NCBI RefSeq assembly: GCF_001548475.1
Contig: NZ_LRUJ01000041.1
Span: 1-42,546, forward strand
Reading direction: 5' to 3'
From: Bordetella hinzii LMG 13501
GTDB taxonomy: Bacteria > Pseudomonadota > Gammaproteobacteria > Burkholderiales > Burkholderiaceae_B
Length of the DNA: 42,546 bases
The position numbers and the translations under genes were made by a program. This document shows, piece after piece, positions 23,569 through 32,644 of this stretch (position 1 is the stretch's first letter; each line of letters opens with the position of its first letter). Below the pieces are notes generated by a model. That model had not been told where the DNA came from, searched no databases, and worked only from the letters and a program-made list of their open reading frames with translations.

Positions 23569-24168
23569 CTACCTGGCCGCGGCGCCGCAGAACTTCCCGG
23601 CGGCGCGGGCGTGGTCGCCGTCTTTGCAGAACTCGCGTGCGGCCGATTTGCCAAGACGCTGAAACCCGACGTCCTGTATCAGGTCGCCGAGCGCGTAGCT
23701 GGTCATGTTGTCCCAGTTGGCGGCCTTGATCTTTCCCCAATCGAACCAAACGAGCATTCCCCTGGCCGTACCGCTGTTCCCCATGTTATCTACCGTCGGC
23801 ATCTGTACGTCGAACACCAGCGTCTTATAAGCGTTTGCGGGCACGGTTTCGTCCAGCCTCTGCATGGTTCTCTTGGCGGCATGAAAGAACCCATCCACCC
23901 ACGAAGATTCCGTCATGACGGCCTTCGGCTGGTACTTGAAAACCAGCCGCTCGCCGCCCATATCCTCATCGACCGCGACATAGGATGGGCTAAGTTTCTT
24001 CACCTGGTGCAGTTTGAGAATTTGGGCTTTCTGTTCCGCCGTCGCACCTTCCGGGTACTCGGGGCCGGGTTCCGGGCCGAAGAGGGCAACGAGGACAAGC
24101 GCCACCATCGGGGCCAACACGAATATTCCGAGGATTTTTGCTATTTTCATTTGCGTGCTCTTGAGCAT
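23569..24168 (-). CDS. Membrane-anchored hypothetical protein
   Basis: The 199-aa protein begins with a positively charged end and one hydrophobic helix (ILGIFVLAPMVALVLVALFG), then a soluble domain of unknown type (EQKAQILKLHQVKKLSPSYV; ARGMLVWFDWGKI). GGAGAG lies 6 nt before ATG 24168. Its DNA is less G+C-rich than its neighbours, suggesting recent acquisition. With the SNase it interrupts the head operon. I do not recognise a family. Confidence 0.7.
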   Translation of the reverse strand: MLKSTQMKIAKILGIFVLAPMVALVLVALFGPEPGPEYPEGATAEQKAQILKLHQVKKLSPSYVAVDEDMGGERLVFKYQPKAVMTESSWVDGFFHAAKRTMQRLDETVPANAYKTLVFDVQMPTVDNMGNSGTARGMLVWFDWGKIKAANWDNMTSYALGDLIQDVGFQRLGKSAAREFCKDGDHARAAGKFCGAAAR

Positions 24169-24258
24169 ATTTTTCTCTCCAGGCTGGTAGGGTGATATTT
24201 TACCCAGCAGCCGGCCCAGCCGGTGCCGGTTGCTGGTATTTAAATGGCCTCGCGGAAG

Positions 24259-24519
24259 CTACTCGCGGCGCACCTCCGAACCCTGCACGCCGGCGGCGGC
24301 CAGGGCCGCCACGGCCATCTCGACAAGCCAAAGCGCGGCGGTCGCTGCCGTGTCGCTGTCGACCTCCCCGGCCACCAGCATCAGGTCGCGGGCGGCACCG
24401 AGAAAGTCGGCGGCGTAGGCTAAGGCTTCGTCGTTGGGGACGCCGGCGCGAACGGCGAACAGGTGGCCGGCCGTCCCGCAGGCCAGAAACGGAACTTCAC
24501 TGGTATATACGTCTTTCAT
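24259..24519 (-). CDS. Small hypothetical (DUF3077-like)
   Basis: The 86-aa product begins MKDVYTSEVPFLACGTAGHL and has a helical ARDLMLVAGEVDSDTAATA region. It recalls the DUF3077 family of Pseudomonas and Burkholderia proteins. The role is unknown. It is 24 nt downstream of its neighbour. Confidence 0.65.
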   Translation of the reverse strand: MKDVYTSEVPFLACGTAGHLFAVRAGVPNDEALAYAADFLGAARDLMLVAGEVDSDTAATAALWLVEMAVAALAAAGVQGSEVRRE

Positions 24520-24543
24520 CTGTAGCTTCCTTATAGATTTGCT

Positions 24544-24849
24544 CTATCTGGAAGCCTGCCGGATTTCGCTGACAGCACAAGCCCCTTCGGGCGGGCCGGG
24601 GCCGTCCAGTACGGCGCCCAGTTTCCACAGGGGCAGGCAGTTGGCGCTGACGTAGTCGTAGCCCCGGTAGCAGACGTCGAACGACACCAGCGCCGGATAG
24701 GACTTCGGAAATCCGCAGACGTCGCGCATGCACAGGTCGGCATGGCCCCGCTGGGCGATGAACCGCTTCACCGCCTTCCTGAACCCGGCCTGCGTTCGGA
24801 CGATGTAGAAGCCATGCCCCAAGGAAGCCATGTTCTCGCACGCCGTCAT
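24544..24849 (-). CDS. Hypothetical protein, coupled to ASCH-like gene
   Basis: ATG 24849 overlaps the preceding stop (ATGA), giving 101 aa. Visible features are HGFYIVRTQAGFRKAVKRFI and DLCMRDVCGFPKSYPALVSF, followed by CYRGYDYVSANCLPLWKL. I do not recognise a domain. The coupling suggests it works with the ASCH-like protein. Confidence 0.7.
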   Translation of the reverse strand: MTACENMASLGHGFYIVRTQAGFRKAVKRFIAQRGHADLCMRDVCGFPKSYPALVSFDVCYRGYDYVSANCLPLWKLGAVLDGPGPPEGACAVSEIRQASR

Positions 24850-25487
24850 GGCCGAACCTCGCCCTGGCCGTCGGCGTTGATGACGCGAAAATCGACGGCC
24901 CATACCCAGGGGTTCATGTCCCACGCGCCGCGGCCGTTGATCTCGTTCCATAAATCCTCGTAGGCATAGCGCCATTCGAGGCAGGGTGGGACGCCGGCGA
25001 GGTCGGGCCGCACCAGGGCGACACCTTCCGCCATCGCGTCTTCCACGCTGATTTCTTGCAGACGCTCGACGCGCACGCCCGTGATTTCCAGCTCGATGCG
25101 AGCGGCAGCGCGCGGCATGTGGATGCTCGGGCGCCATGTGCGGTATTTCCCCTCGGGCGAACGCTCGCCATCAGGCCCGTGCGGATCGTCCAAGTAGTCG
25201 GCCCGATAGAAGACAGGCACGCCGGGCTGATACGGCCCCAGCGGATGGTTCGCGTGTTGCCACGTCTCGCGCACCCAAAGGCGATCACCGGGCGCGCCGT
25301 AGGGGCAGCGGAAACCGGGGATGCTCACCCCGTGTTCGTTCACGATCTCGCAGTAGCCAGGGCCAGCCATGCGCACGATGCCGGGCGCAACGATCTGGTC
25401 GCGCATGGCGCGGCGGGTTTGCGTCTTCTGGCCCTCGACGAGAGCGCGCACCATTTCGGACTGAAAGAGAATCGGGCGTTCCCTCAT
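24846..25487 (-). CDS. ASCH/PUA-like phage protein
   Basis: The 213-aa protein starts RERPILFQSEMVRALVEGQK and carries the KTQTRR motif of ASCH-like phage proteins, followed by GDRLWVRETWQHAN. The end has WEINGRGAWDMNPWVWAVDF-like text. The ASCH fold resembles PUA RNA-binding domains. An RNA or nucleotide-binding role is plausible but unproven. Confidence 0.8.
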   Translation of the reverse strand: MRERPILFQSEMVRALVEGQKTQTRRAMRDQIVAPGIVRMAGPGYCEIVNEHGVSIPGFRCPYGAPGDRLWVRETWQHANHPLGPYQPGVPVFYRADYLDDPHGPDGERSPEGKYRTWRPSIHMPRAAARIELEITGVRVERLQEISVEDAMAEGVALVRPDLAGVPPCLEWRYAYEDLWNEINGRGAWDMNPWVWAVDFRVINADGQGEVRP

Positions 25488-25765
25488 TCGGTGTCTCCGG
25501 GGAATTCGATAGCGATGCGCTGGGATATGGTGATGTGTTCCACCGGGCGCGGCATTTCGGTGATGATGAATTCGTCGGTGTCGTCAACGAAGTGGCCGCG
25601 GATGCCTATGGCTTCCATGCTTTCGCTGAAATCGGCCCGCCACCGGCGCGCTCGCTCTTCCGGCGTCTGCGCCGTCCATTCAACGATTTCCTGAACAATG
25701 GCCGCGGCGATTCGGGCGACCTGCGTGCGGGTCGGGCCGAGGTCGGCCCCTGCCGTCATGCTCAT
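25484..25765 (-). CDS. Hypothetical protein
   Basis: The 93-aa product has ARIAAAIVQEIVEWTAQTPE, then ARRWRADFSESMEAIGIRGH. No known domain is visible. It overlaps both neighbours by 4 bp and so lies in a translationally coupled block. Confidence 0.7.
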   Translation of the reverse strand: MSMTAGADLGPTRTQVARIAAAIVQEIVEWTAQTPEERARRWRADFSESMEAIGIRGHFVDDTDEFIITEMPRPVEHITISQRIAIEFPGDTE

Positions 25766-26088
25766 GGCTGCACCCGCCCTGTTGCGCGCAGCACCTGGCC
25801 GATCAGTTCGTGGTAGCGCGCGTAGGCGAAGCGACGCATGTGAGCCTTGAAGGCGTCGCGCTCGGGCCAGGGGTCGCCCGCGAACTCGGCGCGGCCGTCG
25901 CGCATGGCGGTGAAGTCCAGGTACGCCTTCTCGATCGTTTCTTCGATGTCGTGGCGCCGCAGCTTGTCCAGCACGGCGACTTCGACCTGCCGCACGAAAT
26001 CGTCGTAGGTTGCCGACCGTTCGGTGCCCGTCTTGATGATGGCCTGCACTTCGGCCACCGACAGCACGTTTTCAGGGGTTGCGCTCAT
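25762..26088 (-). CDS. Hypothetical protein
   Basis: The 108-aa product is mostly helical and charged (DDFVRQVEVAVLDKLRRHDI; KAYLDFTAMRDGRAEF; DAFKAHMRRFAYARYHEL). The function is unknown. It has 4-bp overlaps with both neighbours. Confidence 0.7.
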   Translation of the reverse strand: MSATPENVLSVAEVQAIIKTGTERSATYDDFVRQVEVAVLDKLRRHDIEETIEKAYLDFTAMRDGRAEFAGDPWPERDAFKAHMRRFAYARYHELIGQVLRATGRVQP

Positions 26089-26366
26089 GGTTTATCTCCA
26101 AGGTTCGGGGCGGGCAGCGCGCACGCGCCCCACAGGGTGAAGTGCTGGCGCAGCGTCAGGCGGCGCACGTCCAGCCGGATGGTGGCGGGCAGGCGAGTGC
26201 CCAGGGCGGCGCGGATGCGGCGCACGCGGTAGAAAGGCACGCGCACGATGACGGCCCCGAGGCCGGCTTCCTGCACCGTACCGCGGCCCGCGCAGGCAAT
26301 GACGGCCCGCAACAGGTCGGCCGTGGTGGCGATGCTGGGCGGCAGGTCGTTCCGGGTGGCGCGCAT
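26085..26366 (-). CDS. Hypothetical protein
   Basis: The 93-aa product begins MRATRNDLPPSIATTADLLR and is rich in Arg/Val (VIVRVPFYRVRRIRAALGTR). The family is unknown. It lies 1 bp after the Mor-like stop and is coupled to the next gene by ATGA. Confidence 0.65.
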   Translation of the reverse strand: MRATRNDLPPSIATTADLLRAVIACAGRGTVQEAGLGAVIVRVPFYRVRRIRAALGTRLPATIRLDVRRLTLRQHFTLWGACALPAPNLGDKP

Positions 26367-26367
26367 G

Positions 26368-26877
26368 TCATGCCCCCCCGCCGTTCTTGGCGGCGCGGCT
26401 GGCGCGCTTGCTCGGCTGGCCGCCGCGACCGCCGCGCACCTGCGGCAGTTCCAGGTCGAACAATTGCGGGCCGCGCCGGTCGGCCCGCTCCATCGCCACG
26501 GCCTCGGCGGCGAAGCGGCCGACCTCGGCCATGTCTTCGACTTCGCGCTTGGTCAGCACCATGAGCTGCGCGATCTCGTCGAAAGCGAAGCCGCGGGCGC
26601 GCAGGTTGTAGACCTGCCGGGCCTTGCGCACTTCCTCGAACCAGTTCAGGCGCGGGATGAAGATTTGCTCGGCCGGGTAGGCGGCGCTCAAGCGGCGCGC
26701 GGCTTCTTCGCCGATTACCCTGGCGATCACGCTGCGCTCGGGCCTGCTGTCGGGCACGACGATGTTGCGACCGCCCCACCAGGCGGCCAGCAGCACCGTG
26801 GCGCGCAGGCCGATTACGGCCACAATGTCGTCCAGCACGGTGTTGCGCTGGCTCGCGGCGAGTTTGTTATTTGACAT
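26368..26877 (-). CDS. Mor-like transcription activator
   Basis: The 169-aa product starts at ATG 26877 (MSNNKLAASQRNTVLDDIVA). It has the Mor/C pattern of Mu-like phages: VIGLRATVLLAAWWGGRNIV, then FIPRLNWFEEVRKARQVYNL and a helix-turn-helix RGFAFDEIAQLMVLTKREVE. In Mu, Mor activates middle transcription. Here it lies just after terminase, so it may drive head or tail genes; its target site was not found. Confidence 0.75.
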   Translation of the reverse strand: MSNNKLAASQRNTVLDDIVAVIGLRATVLLAAWWGGRNIVVPDSRPERSVIARVIGEEAARRLSAAYPAEQIFIPRLNWFEEVRKARQVYNLRARGFAFDEIAQLMVLTKREVEDMAEVGRFAAEAVAMERADRRGPQLFDLELPQVRGGRGGQPSKRASRAAKNGGGA

Positions 26878-26903
26878 GGCGGTGTCCTTTCTTGGGCGGG
26901 TAT

Positions 26904-29042
26904 TCATCGGGATAGGGCGCTGCTGACGACACGGCGGCGGGCCGGGCGCCGCGGTGCGGGCGTGGTGTTGGGGTCGGGGGGTGGCGGTGGCGGCGCCGAC
27001 AGGTTCACGCGCGACAGGCGCATGGCGGCGGTGGCGTACACAAGGCAGTCCAGCGCCTCGTTGCGCGCGCGGATCTGCACCCATTCCGAGAACGGGCGGG
27101 TGCCGCGCACTTTCGTGACCAGTTTTTCGGCGGCAAGCTGCGCGAAATACTCGTCGTCGAAGGCCGGTTCGCCGGGGAAATGGATGTAGCCGGGGCCACT
27201 CTTGTCCAGTTTCAGGCGCGCGTACACCAGCGCCTTGCCCTGGTCAACGCCGATAGGTTCGACGGCGTGCTGCTTTTTCAGGCGCTTGCGCATCCGCTGG
27301 CGGCGCTTGACCTCATCTTCGACCAGTGGCCGAGCCGGGCCGGCGATACCCTTGCCGGCCACGGCGTAGCGGTTCGCGGCGCAGAAGCTATGCACCATGC
27401 TGGTGTTGTAGCCGGCGTCGACGATGGCGTGCTGGATACGGTGTTCGCGCATGGACTCCGCGAGCGCCTGCCACACCTCGGGTTGCGCCGTGTCGCCAGG
27501 AATGATGACGTGGTCGATGAGCCAGGCTTCTTCCTTCTCGCCCCAGCCCACATAGCTGGCTTCCAGCCGGTTTTTCTGCACGTCCACGCCGGCGGTGCGC
27601 AGGCGGAAGGGGATGGTGTCGGGGTCGTAGTCTTCCAGTCGGGAAATCAGCGAAATATCCTCGATGCTGTCGCCCTGCTCGGCCCAGGCTTCGCCCAGGT
27701 AGGTGTTCACGAACGCCTTCATTTCGGCCGTGTCGCCCTGGCAATCCAGCCACTTCTGCGCCACGTCTTTCCACGACACGCCCAGGCCCACGGGCGCGTA
27801 CAGAACGTTGATGTGGTAGCTGCGATGGCGCTTGATGGACGGGCGCGCGGCGATCCACTTCCCGCCGGCCAGCATGGCCGTCTTGTGCGTCTCGCTGATT
27901 TCGTTCTTGCAGTGCTTGCACACGTACCAGGCCGACAGCACGCGCGGGCGCAGCACCTCGCCGGTTTCCTCGTCGACGGATGGCGCGAGGCGCCATTTCA
28001 GGCCGTGCGCGGCGGTGCCGGTGCGGTCGAATTCGAGGTGCTGGTGCTGGCCGCAATGCGGACATGGGACGTGGTAGCGGCGCTGGTCGCCGCGCGAGAA
28101 CAGCAGCGTGATGCGGCAGCGGCCGGCCACCGTGGGCGTGCTGATGAAATACGACTTCGCGCGGCTGTACGTGCGCTGCCGGTTGTCGATCAGCGTCATG
28201 GGGTCGCCCTCGCCGCCCACGTCCCACGGGAAGGCGCTCACCTCGTCGCAACCGACGTAGGGGATATGGTCGGAGCGCAGCGAGTCGGGGCTGTTCGCGC
28301 CCGAGCGGATGATGCGGGCGTGGGCGCCGTACTCGACCACGTCCCCGCGGTTCGCCTTGTCGCGGCTGGCGCGCGACGTGATGCCGGCCAGCACGTCGGT
28401 TTCGGCCAGCATCTTGGACATGCGCGGGTTGAAGCTGCGGTCGCGCAGTTCCAGCGTCGGCAGCACCACCAGCATGTCCTTGTTTTGCAGGTGGTGCATG
28501 ATGTAGCCGATCCAGTTCATCAGCACCTCGGAACCGCCCACGCCCGACGACTTCGCAAAGGACACGGTGCGCACTGGGCTATGTTCCGACAGCGCGTCCA
28601 TGATCTCGCGCAGGTACGGCGTCAGCGCGGTGTTCCAGCGGCCGGGCGCGTTCGTCCCCGAGCGCAGCCAGCGGTGCCTGTCCGCCCATTCGCTGACGGT
28701 GAGCAGGTCGCGCGGCTGCGCGCCGCGGCGGAATCGGTCGCCGGCGGGCGGCAATGCTTCGCAGGCCCGCGCCGCGCGGTCGCCCACGTCCGTCATCACC
28801 ATGTGCGCGGTGTCGGCCAGCAGGTAGTGCGTGCGCGTCTCGTCGGCCTCGCCCTCGATGGCCTGGGCCATCAGGCGCGGCAGGTCGACCAGGGCGGCGT
28901 CGACGGTGCGGCGCACGGCTGCGGCGGCCAGCATTACCTCGCGGCGACCAGCCGTTTCGGCGTAGGCCGCCTCGTATTCGGACTTCGCGGCGAGCGCGCG
29001 CAGCTTTTCGCGCTCGGTTTGCAGGTCGGCAAGGGTCGCCAT
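26904..29042 (-). CDS. Terminase large subunit (GpA family)
   Basis: The 712-aa motor and nuclease cuts and packages DNA. The N-terminal third is coiled and variable. The ATPase part has a modified Walker A (FAKSSGVGGSEVLM) and Walker B VGCDEVSAFP. A zinc-like pair (CPHCGQHQHLEF, YVCKHCKNEI) and the nuclease carboxylates (GVDVQKNRLEASYVGWG; VDAGYNTSMV) follow. ATG 29042 overlaps the TerS stop (TGATG). Confidence 0.95.
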   Translation of the reverse strand: MATLADLQTEREKLRALAAKSEYEAAYAETAGRREVMLAAAAVRRTVDAALVDLPRLMAQAIEGEADETRTHYLLADTAHMVMTDVGDRAARACEALPPAGDRFRRGAQPRDLLTVSEWADRHRWLRSGTNAPGRWNTALTPYLREIMDALSEHSPVRTVSFAKSSGVGGSEVLMNWIGYIMHHLQNKDMLVVLPTLELRDRSFNPRMSKMLAETDVLAGITSRASRDKANRGDVVEYGAHARIIRSGANSPDSLRSDHIPYVGCDEVSAFPWDVGGEGDPMTLIDNRQRTYSRAKSYFISTPTVAGRCRITLLFSRGDQRRYHVPCPHCGQHQHLEFDRTGTAAHGLKWRLAPSVDEETGEVLRPRVLSAWYVCKHCKNEISETHKTAMLAGGKWIAARPSIKRHRSYHINVLYAPVGLGVSWKDVAQKWLDCQGDTAEMKAFVNTYLGEAWAEQGDSIEDISLISRLEDYDPDTIPFRLRTAGVDVQKNRLEASYVGWGEKEEAWLIDHVIIPGDTAQPEVWQALAESMREHRIQHAIVDAGYNTSMVHSFCAANRYAVAGKGIAGPARPLVEDEVKRRQRMRKRLKKQHAVEPIGVDQGKALVYARLKLDKSGPGYIHFPGEPAFDDEYFAQLAAEKLVTKVRGTRPFSEWVQIRARNEALDCLVYATAAMRLSRVNLSAPPPPPPDPNTTPAPRRPARRRVVSSALSR

Positions 29043-29692
29043 CAGTTCGTCCCCTTGCGCTGCTGGCGCAGGCGGCGCAGCGACTGCTTGAACTCGGCGC
29101 GGAAGGCCCTGCCCAGTGCGGCGACCTCGGCGCGCAGCAGGGCTTCCCGCTCGGCCGTGCCGGTCATGGCGGCCAGCCGCGGTGCGGTCTGGTCTATCAG
29201 GCGTTCCACGCCGGCGCGCAGCGTCATGCCCAGCGCCTGCGCCTCGCGGCGCACGTCTTCCAGGGGATAGCGCAGATGGCGGCGCAGCGCCATTTCCAGC
29301 TTGATGGCCTCGTTTTCGTACCGCAGGGCCATTGCCTTGAAGGCGGTGCGGTCGATGCCGCCGTCGGTATCGGCACCCTCGGGTTGCGCGTCGGGTTGCG
29401 CTGCAACCATGCCCGCAACCATGCCTGCGCCGGGGCCGTACAGGCCCGCCACAGCGTTTTCCTGGGCAGCGCAGGGGGTCGGCAGCGCAGGGATAGCCTG
29501 CCCGCGCTGGGCGGCGTGCCGCGCGGCGACGTCGGTGCGGCCGCCTTGGGTGGCGTGCCAGCGGGCCAGACTTTGCTCGACGTCAACCATTTCGCCGTCC
29601 AGCACCAGCCGGCCGGCCTGCGCGGCGCGGGTGATGGTGGACTTGTTGACGCCGATGCGGCGCGCGAAGGCCGCTTTCGATTCCAGGGTCAT
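29042..29692 (-). CDS. Terminase small subunit (Nu1-like)
   Basis: The 216-aa DNA-recognition subunit has an N-terminal winged HTH (ESKAAFARRIGVNKSTITRA) as in Nu1. A low-complexity Ala/Gly/Met stretch (GMVAGMVAAQP) lies mid-protein and a basic helical C-terminus (EFKQSLRRLRQQRKG) ends it. GAGGGGG precedes ATG 29692. The 250-bp non-coding region upstream may hold its cognate binding sites. Confidence 0.82.
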   Translation of the reverse strand: MTLESKAAFARRIGVNKSTITRAAQAGRLVLDGEMVDVEQSLARWHATQGGRTDVAARHAAQRGQAIPALPTPCAAQENAVAGLYGPGAGMVAGMVAAQPDAQPEGADTDGGIDRTAFKAMALRYENEAIKLEMALRRHLRYPLEDVRREAQALGMTLRAGVERLIDQTAPRLAAMTGTAEREALLRAEVAALGRAFRAEFKQSLRRLRQQRKGTN

Positions 29693-29942
29693 GCGAAATC
29701 CCCCTCGAACGCGGCTTTCTCACGCCATATAACGCCCTTTCTCACTTCAAAATCTTTTGAAATGGGCCATATAACTAATCTCACGCCTATAACGGGGTTA
29801 CGTACATCACGCGAGGAATGCGCACGAATGGGGATTCTGTTTTCGTCATGCGTGTGCGCGCAGGGCGTGATAGGCGTGAGACTAGTTAGATAGCGGCCTT
29901 GCAGCGATCTAGCCGTGAGATAGCGGCGTGATATGCGTGAGG
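29693..29942. promoter_or_regulatory. Non-coding iteron-like array (candidate origin or packaging site)
   Basis: This is the longest AT-rich gene-free stretch in the window. Four copies of a 17-bp motif near CTCACGCCTATMACGCC occur: plus strand at 29719 and 29780, minus strand ending at 29880 and 29940, so two point each way around a centre near 29830. GATAGCGGC repeats at about 29889 and 29919. A perfect palindrome, TTCAAAATCTTTTGAA, lies at 29746-29761. It sits between primase-helicase and terminase genes. An origin, a cos/pac site and a regulator array all fit. Confidence 0.6.
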
Positions 29943-32408
29943 TCACAGGCCACCCCCTAGCGCATTGCTGAACGCGAAAAAAGACTCGGTCAGCCACCTG
30001 CCGCGCGGCTTCGTGCCGCCCAGGTCGTCGATGGTGGCGGCGCCCGCCGCCTCGGCCTCGGCGATGGCCTGCGGGCTGGGGATGACCATCTTGCGGTTCT
30101 TGTAGGTGGTGCTGTTGAGGTTTTCCAGGGTGGCGACGGCCTTGCCGGATTGCCAGTCGGGCAGGCGACCCACGTAGCCGATGAACTGCGTTTCATCGCG
30201 TGGCCGCGATACGCCCGTCAGGGCGCACCATTTTTTGTAGGCGGTGTAGAGGTGCCGCCCGCTACACGGGCAGAATGGCAGCGGCCCGCGGCCTTCGTCG
30301 ATTTCGAGCTGGCCGGCCTGCCATTCGCGCACGAAGATGGCCTCCGACGGCAGCGACAGGTCGATCAGCTTTTGCTTCGCCAGCGTCATCGGCGGCCGCT
30401 TGGCCGGGTGAAAGTCCGACAGGTCGAGATTCAGCAGATGGTCATAGAACGCCTCGTACCCGCCGTTCAGCAATTCACGCTGCACCTGGTCGTAGAACGC
30501 CTCGGGCTGGGCCGGCGGCGTGTAGACCACCAGGTGCCGGCGGTCGTCGTTGTCGAGCGGCAGCGGCTGGCCCTCGTTCGAGAGGTACACGATGTTGATG
30601 TGGTTGCGCTGCGTGTAGGCGGCGGTGTGCTTCGGGTTCACCCGGATGCGCGCGCCCGTGACGAGTTCCTTCAACTCGTTCTTGATGTGCCACATTTCCG
30701 CGCGCGTCACCACTTCCTCGGCGAGGATGTAGAGCCTATCGGCCGCCCAGTCGGCATTGAACTTGTCTTCGAGGCCGCGCTGGTTCAGCACCGTGGAATA
30801 GTCGCGCGTGGTGCCCGCGCCGTATATCCAGGCCAGGGCCTGGAACACGGTCGACTTCCCGGTGCCTTGCGGGCCGTGCATGATGACGGCCGACGACATC
30901 TTCGCGCCCGGATTCTGGAGCGGGTAGGCCATCCAGCGCAGCAGCCAGTTGTAGACCTCGTCCTGGTTCGGCTCGCCGCTGCACAGGTACGCCAGCAGTT
31001 CGAGCAGCAATTCGCAGCTACCTGCCTTCGGCTGGCGAGGCCAGCCGCGCCAGGTGTTCAGCTTCACACTGGCGTCCTGCCCGGAAGGGTCGAAGCCGAT
31101 TTCGTCGATGAAGTAGGCGCCGCGCTCGATCCATAGCGGATGCCGCTTTATGTCGTCGGCGCGCACGCCGGCGGGCAGCAACGTCACCATCTGCGTGCGC
31201 TTGGCAATCTTGTTCGTCCAGGTGTCGAAGACGTAGTCGCCCGTGCCGTCGTCGATCGGAATGAACCGCTCCACCAGGTCGTCCAGCAGCATGATGGCTT
31301 CGGCTTGCCGCTCCCCTTCCCCCTTGTTGGGTTCCGGGCCGGTGCCGGGCACCAGGCGCAAAGCGGGGCGGCTGGTAGGCCCGGCGAGGCGGCCAGCGGC
31401 TTCCAGTGCGGCCTCGATCTGCGCGCGCACCACATGCGCCCCGCCGGCGGGGAAATGGTGCAGGTCGTTGAAGTCGGTGAGCTTCTTGCCCTCGCGGTCA
31501 GCCGGGAATTCGGGCTGTACCCATCCGCCGCCCACGGCGGTGGCCGCGTTCATGGCCGCCGCGACACCGGGATTGCCCTCGGTCAGGTAGTCATCGTCGG
31601 CGCACGCCAGGATGTACGCGCGCGGATACGCCTTGTGCAGCGCCAGCGCCACCGGCATCAGGTTGCCGGCGTCGAAGGCCACCGCCACCGGGTAGCCCGT
31701 GTCTTCATGAAGCGTCGCGCAGGTCGCGTAGCCCTCGCCCAGCAGGATGACGTCGCGCGGCGACCCGATCATGTGGTAGTGGCCGGTCTTGCTCAAGCCG
31801 CGCGGCCAGTATTCCTTCTCCATCCGCCCGCGCCCACGATCGCGGCCGCGGATGATTTGCAGGCCCCACACCTTCCCCGTGGCGTCGCACATGGGCACGG
31901 CCACCGTGCCATTGCCCGAGGGCGAGTACCGGATGCCATAGCCGCCGACGCCCTTGCGCGCCAGGTAGTCGGATGGTTTCGGGCTGACGGGCAGGTACTT
32001 GGCCCAGGCCCGCGCCGCGACCTGGGCGGCGGCTTCCTGCTCGGCCTCTCGGATGGCCTTGGCGCGGCGCACGTTCTCGGCGTGCCGGGCCTTCATGGCT
32101 GCGGCCTGCTCGGCCGACATGGCCGGGCCGCGACGCGACAGCTTGATCTTCTGCTTGCCCGAGTCGTTGCCGCGATAGATGCCGTAGCTGCCGACGATGT
32201 AGCACTCACGCATGGGCGTGCCGTCCGGCGCCGCCTCATCCAGCCAGATTTCGTTCAACCAGTACCAGCCCCGGCGTTCCTTGTCGTGCTGGTCGGTGGT
32301 GCGGCAGCGGATGGGCCGCGTCGTGCCGACCTCGAAGCGCGACGTGTCCACGTCCAGGCCGGCGGCCCGAAGCTGGGAAAGCACATCGTCGTAATTCTTC
32401 CAACTCAT
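29943..32408 (-). CDS. Primase-helicase (Toprim plus P4/D5-like helicase)
   Basis: The 821-aa protein probably starts phage replication. A Toprim-like region near residues 215-285 has LLGEGYATCATLHEDTG and ILACADDDY (Glu, then DxD). A superfamily III-type helicase follows with Walker A MHGPQGTGKSTVFQAL at about 508-523, then the IVYLSNEGQPLPLDNDDRR sensor region. The N-terminus has no clear zinc finger. It ends beside the iteron-like array. Confidence 0.92.
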   Translation of the reverse strand: MSWKNYDDVLSQLRAAGLDVDTSRFEVGTTRPIRCRTTDQHDKERRGWYWLNEIWLDEAAPDGTPMRECYIVGSYGIYRGNDSGKQKIKLSRRGPAMSAEQAAAMKARHAENVRRAKAIREAEQEAAAQVAARAWAKYLPVSPKPSDYLARKGVGGYGIRYSPSGNGTVAVPMCDATGKVWGLQIIRGRDRGRGRMEKEYWPRGLSKTGHYHMIGSPRDVILLGEGYATCATLHEDTGYPVAVAFDAGNLMPVALALHKAYPRAYILACADDDYLTEGNPGVAAAMNAATAVGGGWVQPEFPADREGKKLTDFNDLHHFPAGGAHVVRAQIEAALEAAGRLAGPTSRPALRLVPGTGPEPNKGEGERQAEAIMLLDDLVERFIPIDDGTGDYVFDTWTNKIAKRTQMVTLLPAGVRADDIKRHPLWIERGAYFIDEIGFDPSGQDASVKLNTWRGWPRQPKAGSCELLLELLAYLCSGEPNQDEVYNWLLRWMAYPLQNPGAKMSSAVIMHGPQGTGKSTVFQALAWIYGAGTTRDYSTVLNQRGLEDKFNADWAADRLYILAEEVVTRAEMWHIKNELKELVTGARIRVNPKHTAAYTQRNHINIVYLSNEGQPLPLDNDDRRHLVVYTPPAQPEAFYDQVQRELLNGGYEAFYDHLLNLDLSDFHPAKRPPMTLAKQKLIDLSLPSEAIFVREWQAGQLEIDEGRGPLPFCPCSGRHLYTAYKKWCALTGVSRPRDETQFIGYVGRLPDWQSGKAVATLENLNSTTYKNRKMVIPSPQAIAEAEAAGAATIDDLGGTKPRGRWLTESFFAFSNALGGGL

Positions 32409-32644
32409 CGTGTGTGGTTGCCTATATCGTTGCCCTGTCGCCTAGCGGAATTCGGCGGGTCTGGCGGCCCGTGAGGCCGAAAATCCGCCAGGGGCCCCGC
32501 CTGGTTGCAAAAAAACAACATTTGCAGGCCGTTGCGTCCCCGACCGTGCAACCCTCGCCGCAGGCCGCCACCCTTCCGGGGGTGCGGGGATTTCCGCCCT
32601 CGGCGCGGACGCGAAAAAAGAAAGGCGGGCGTGGGCGCGGCGCG
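32409..32644. other. Gene-free spacer between primase-helicase and Dam
   Basis: No frame looks coding. It holds a G/C-rich inverted repeat (CCAGG...CCTGG around 32489-32504) next to a run of A near 32512. No clear promoter is visible. It may act as a transcript barrier or leader; the sequence does not decide. Confidence 0.4.

Noticed and set aside
27180-29270. Long rightward frame opposite the terminase gene
   Set aside because: Same antisense effect; composition is low-complexity and the minus strand has clear terminase motifs.
31140-32474. Rightward frame opposite primase-helicase
   Set aside because: Shadow of the minus-strand gene with Walker A and Toprim motifs.
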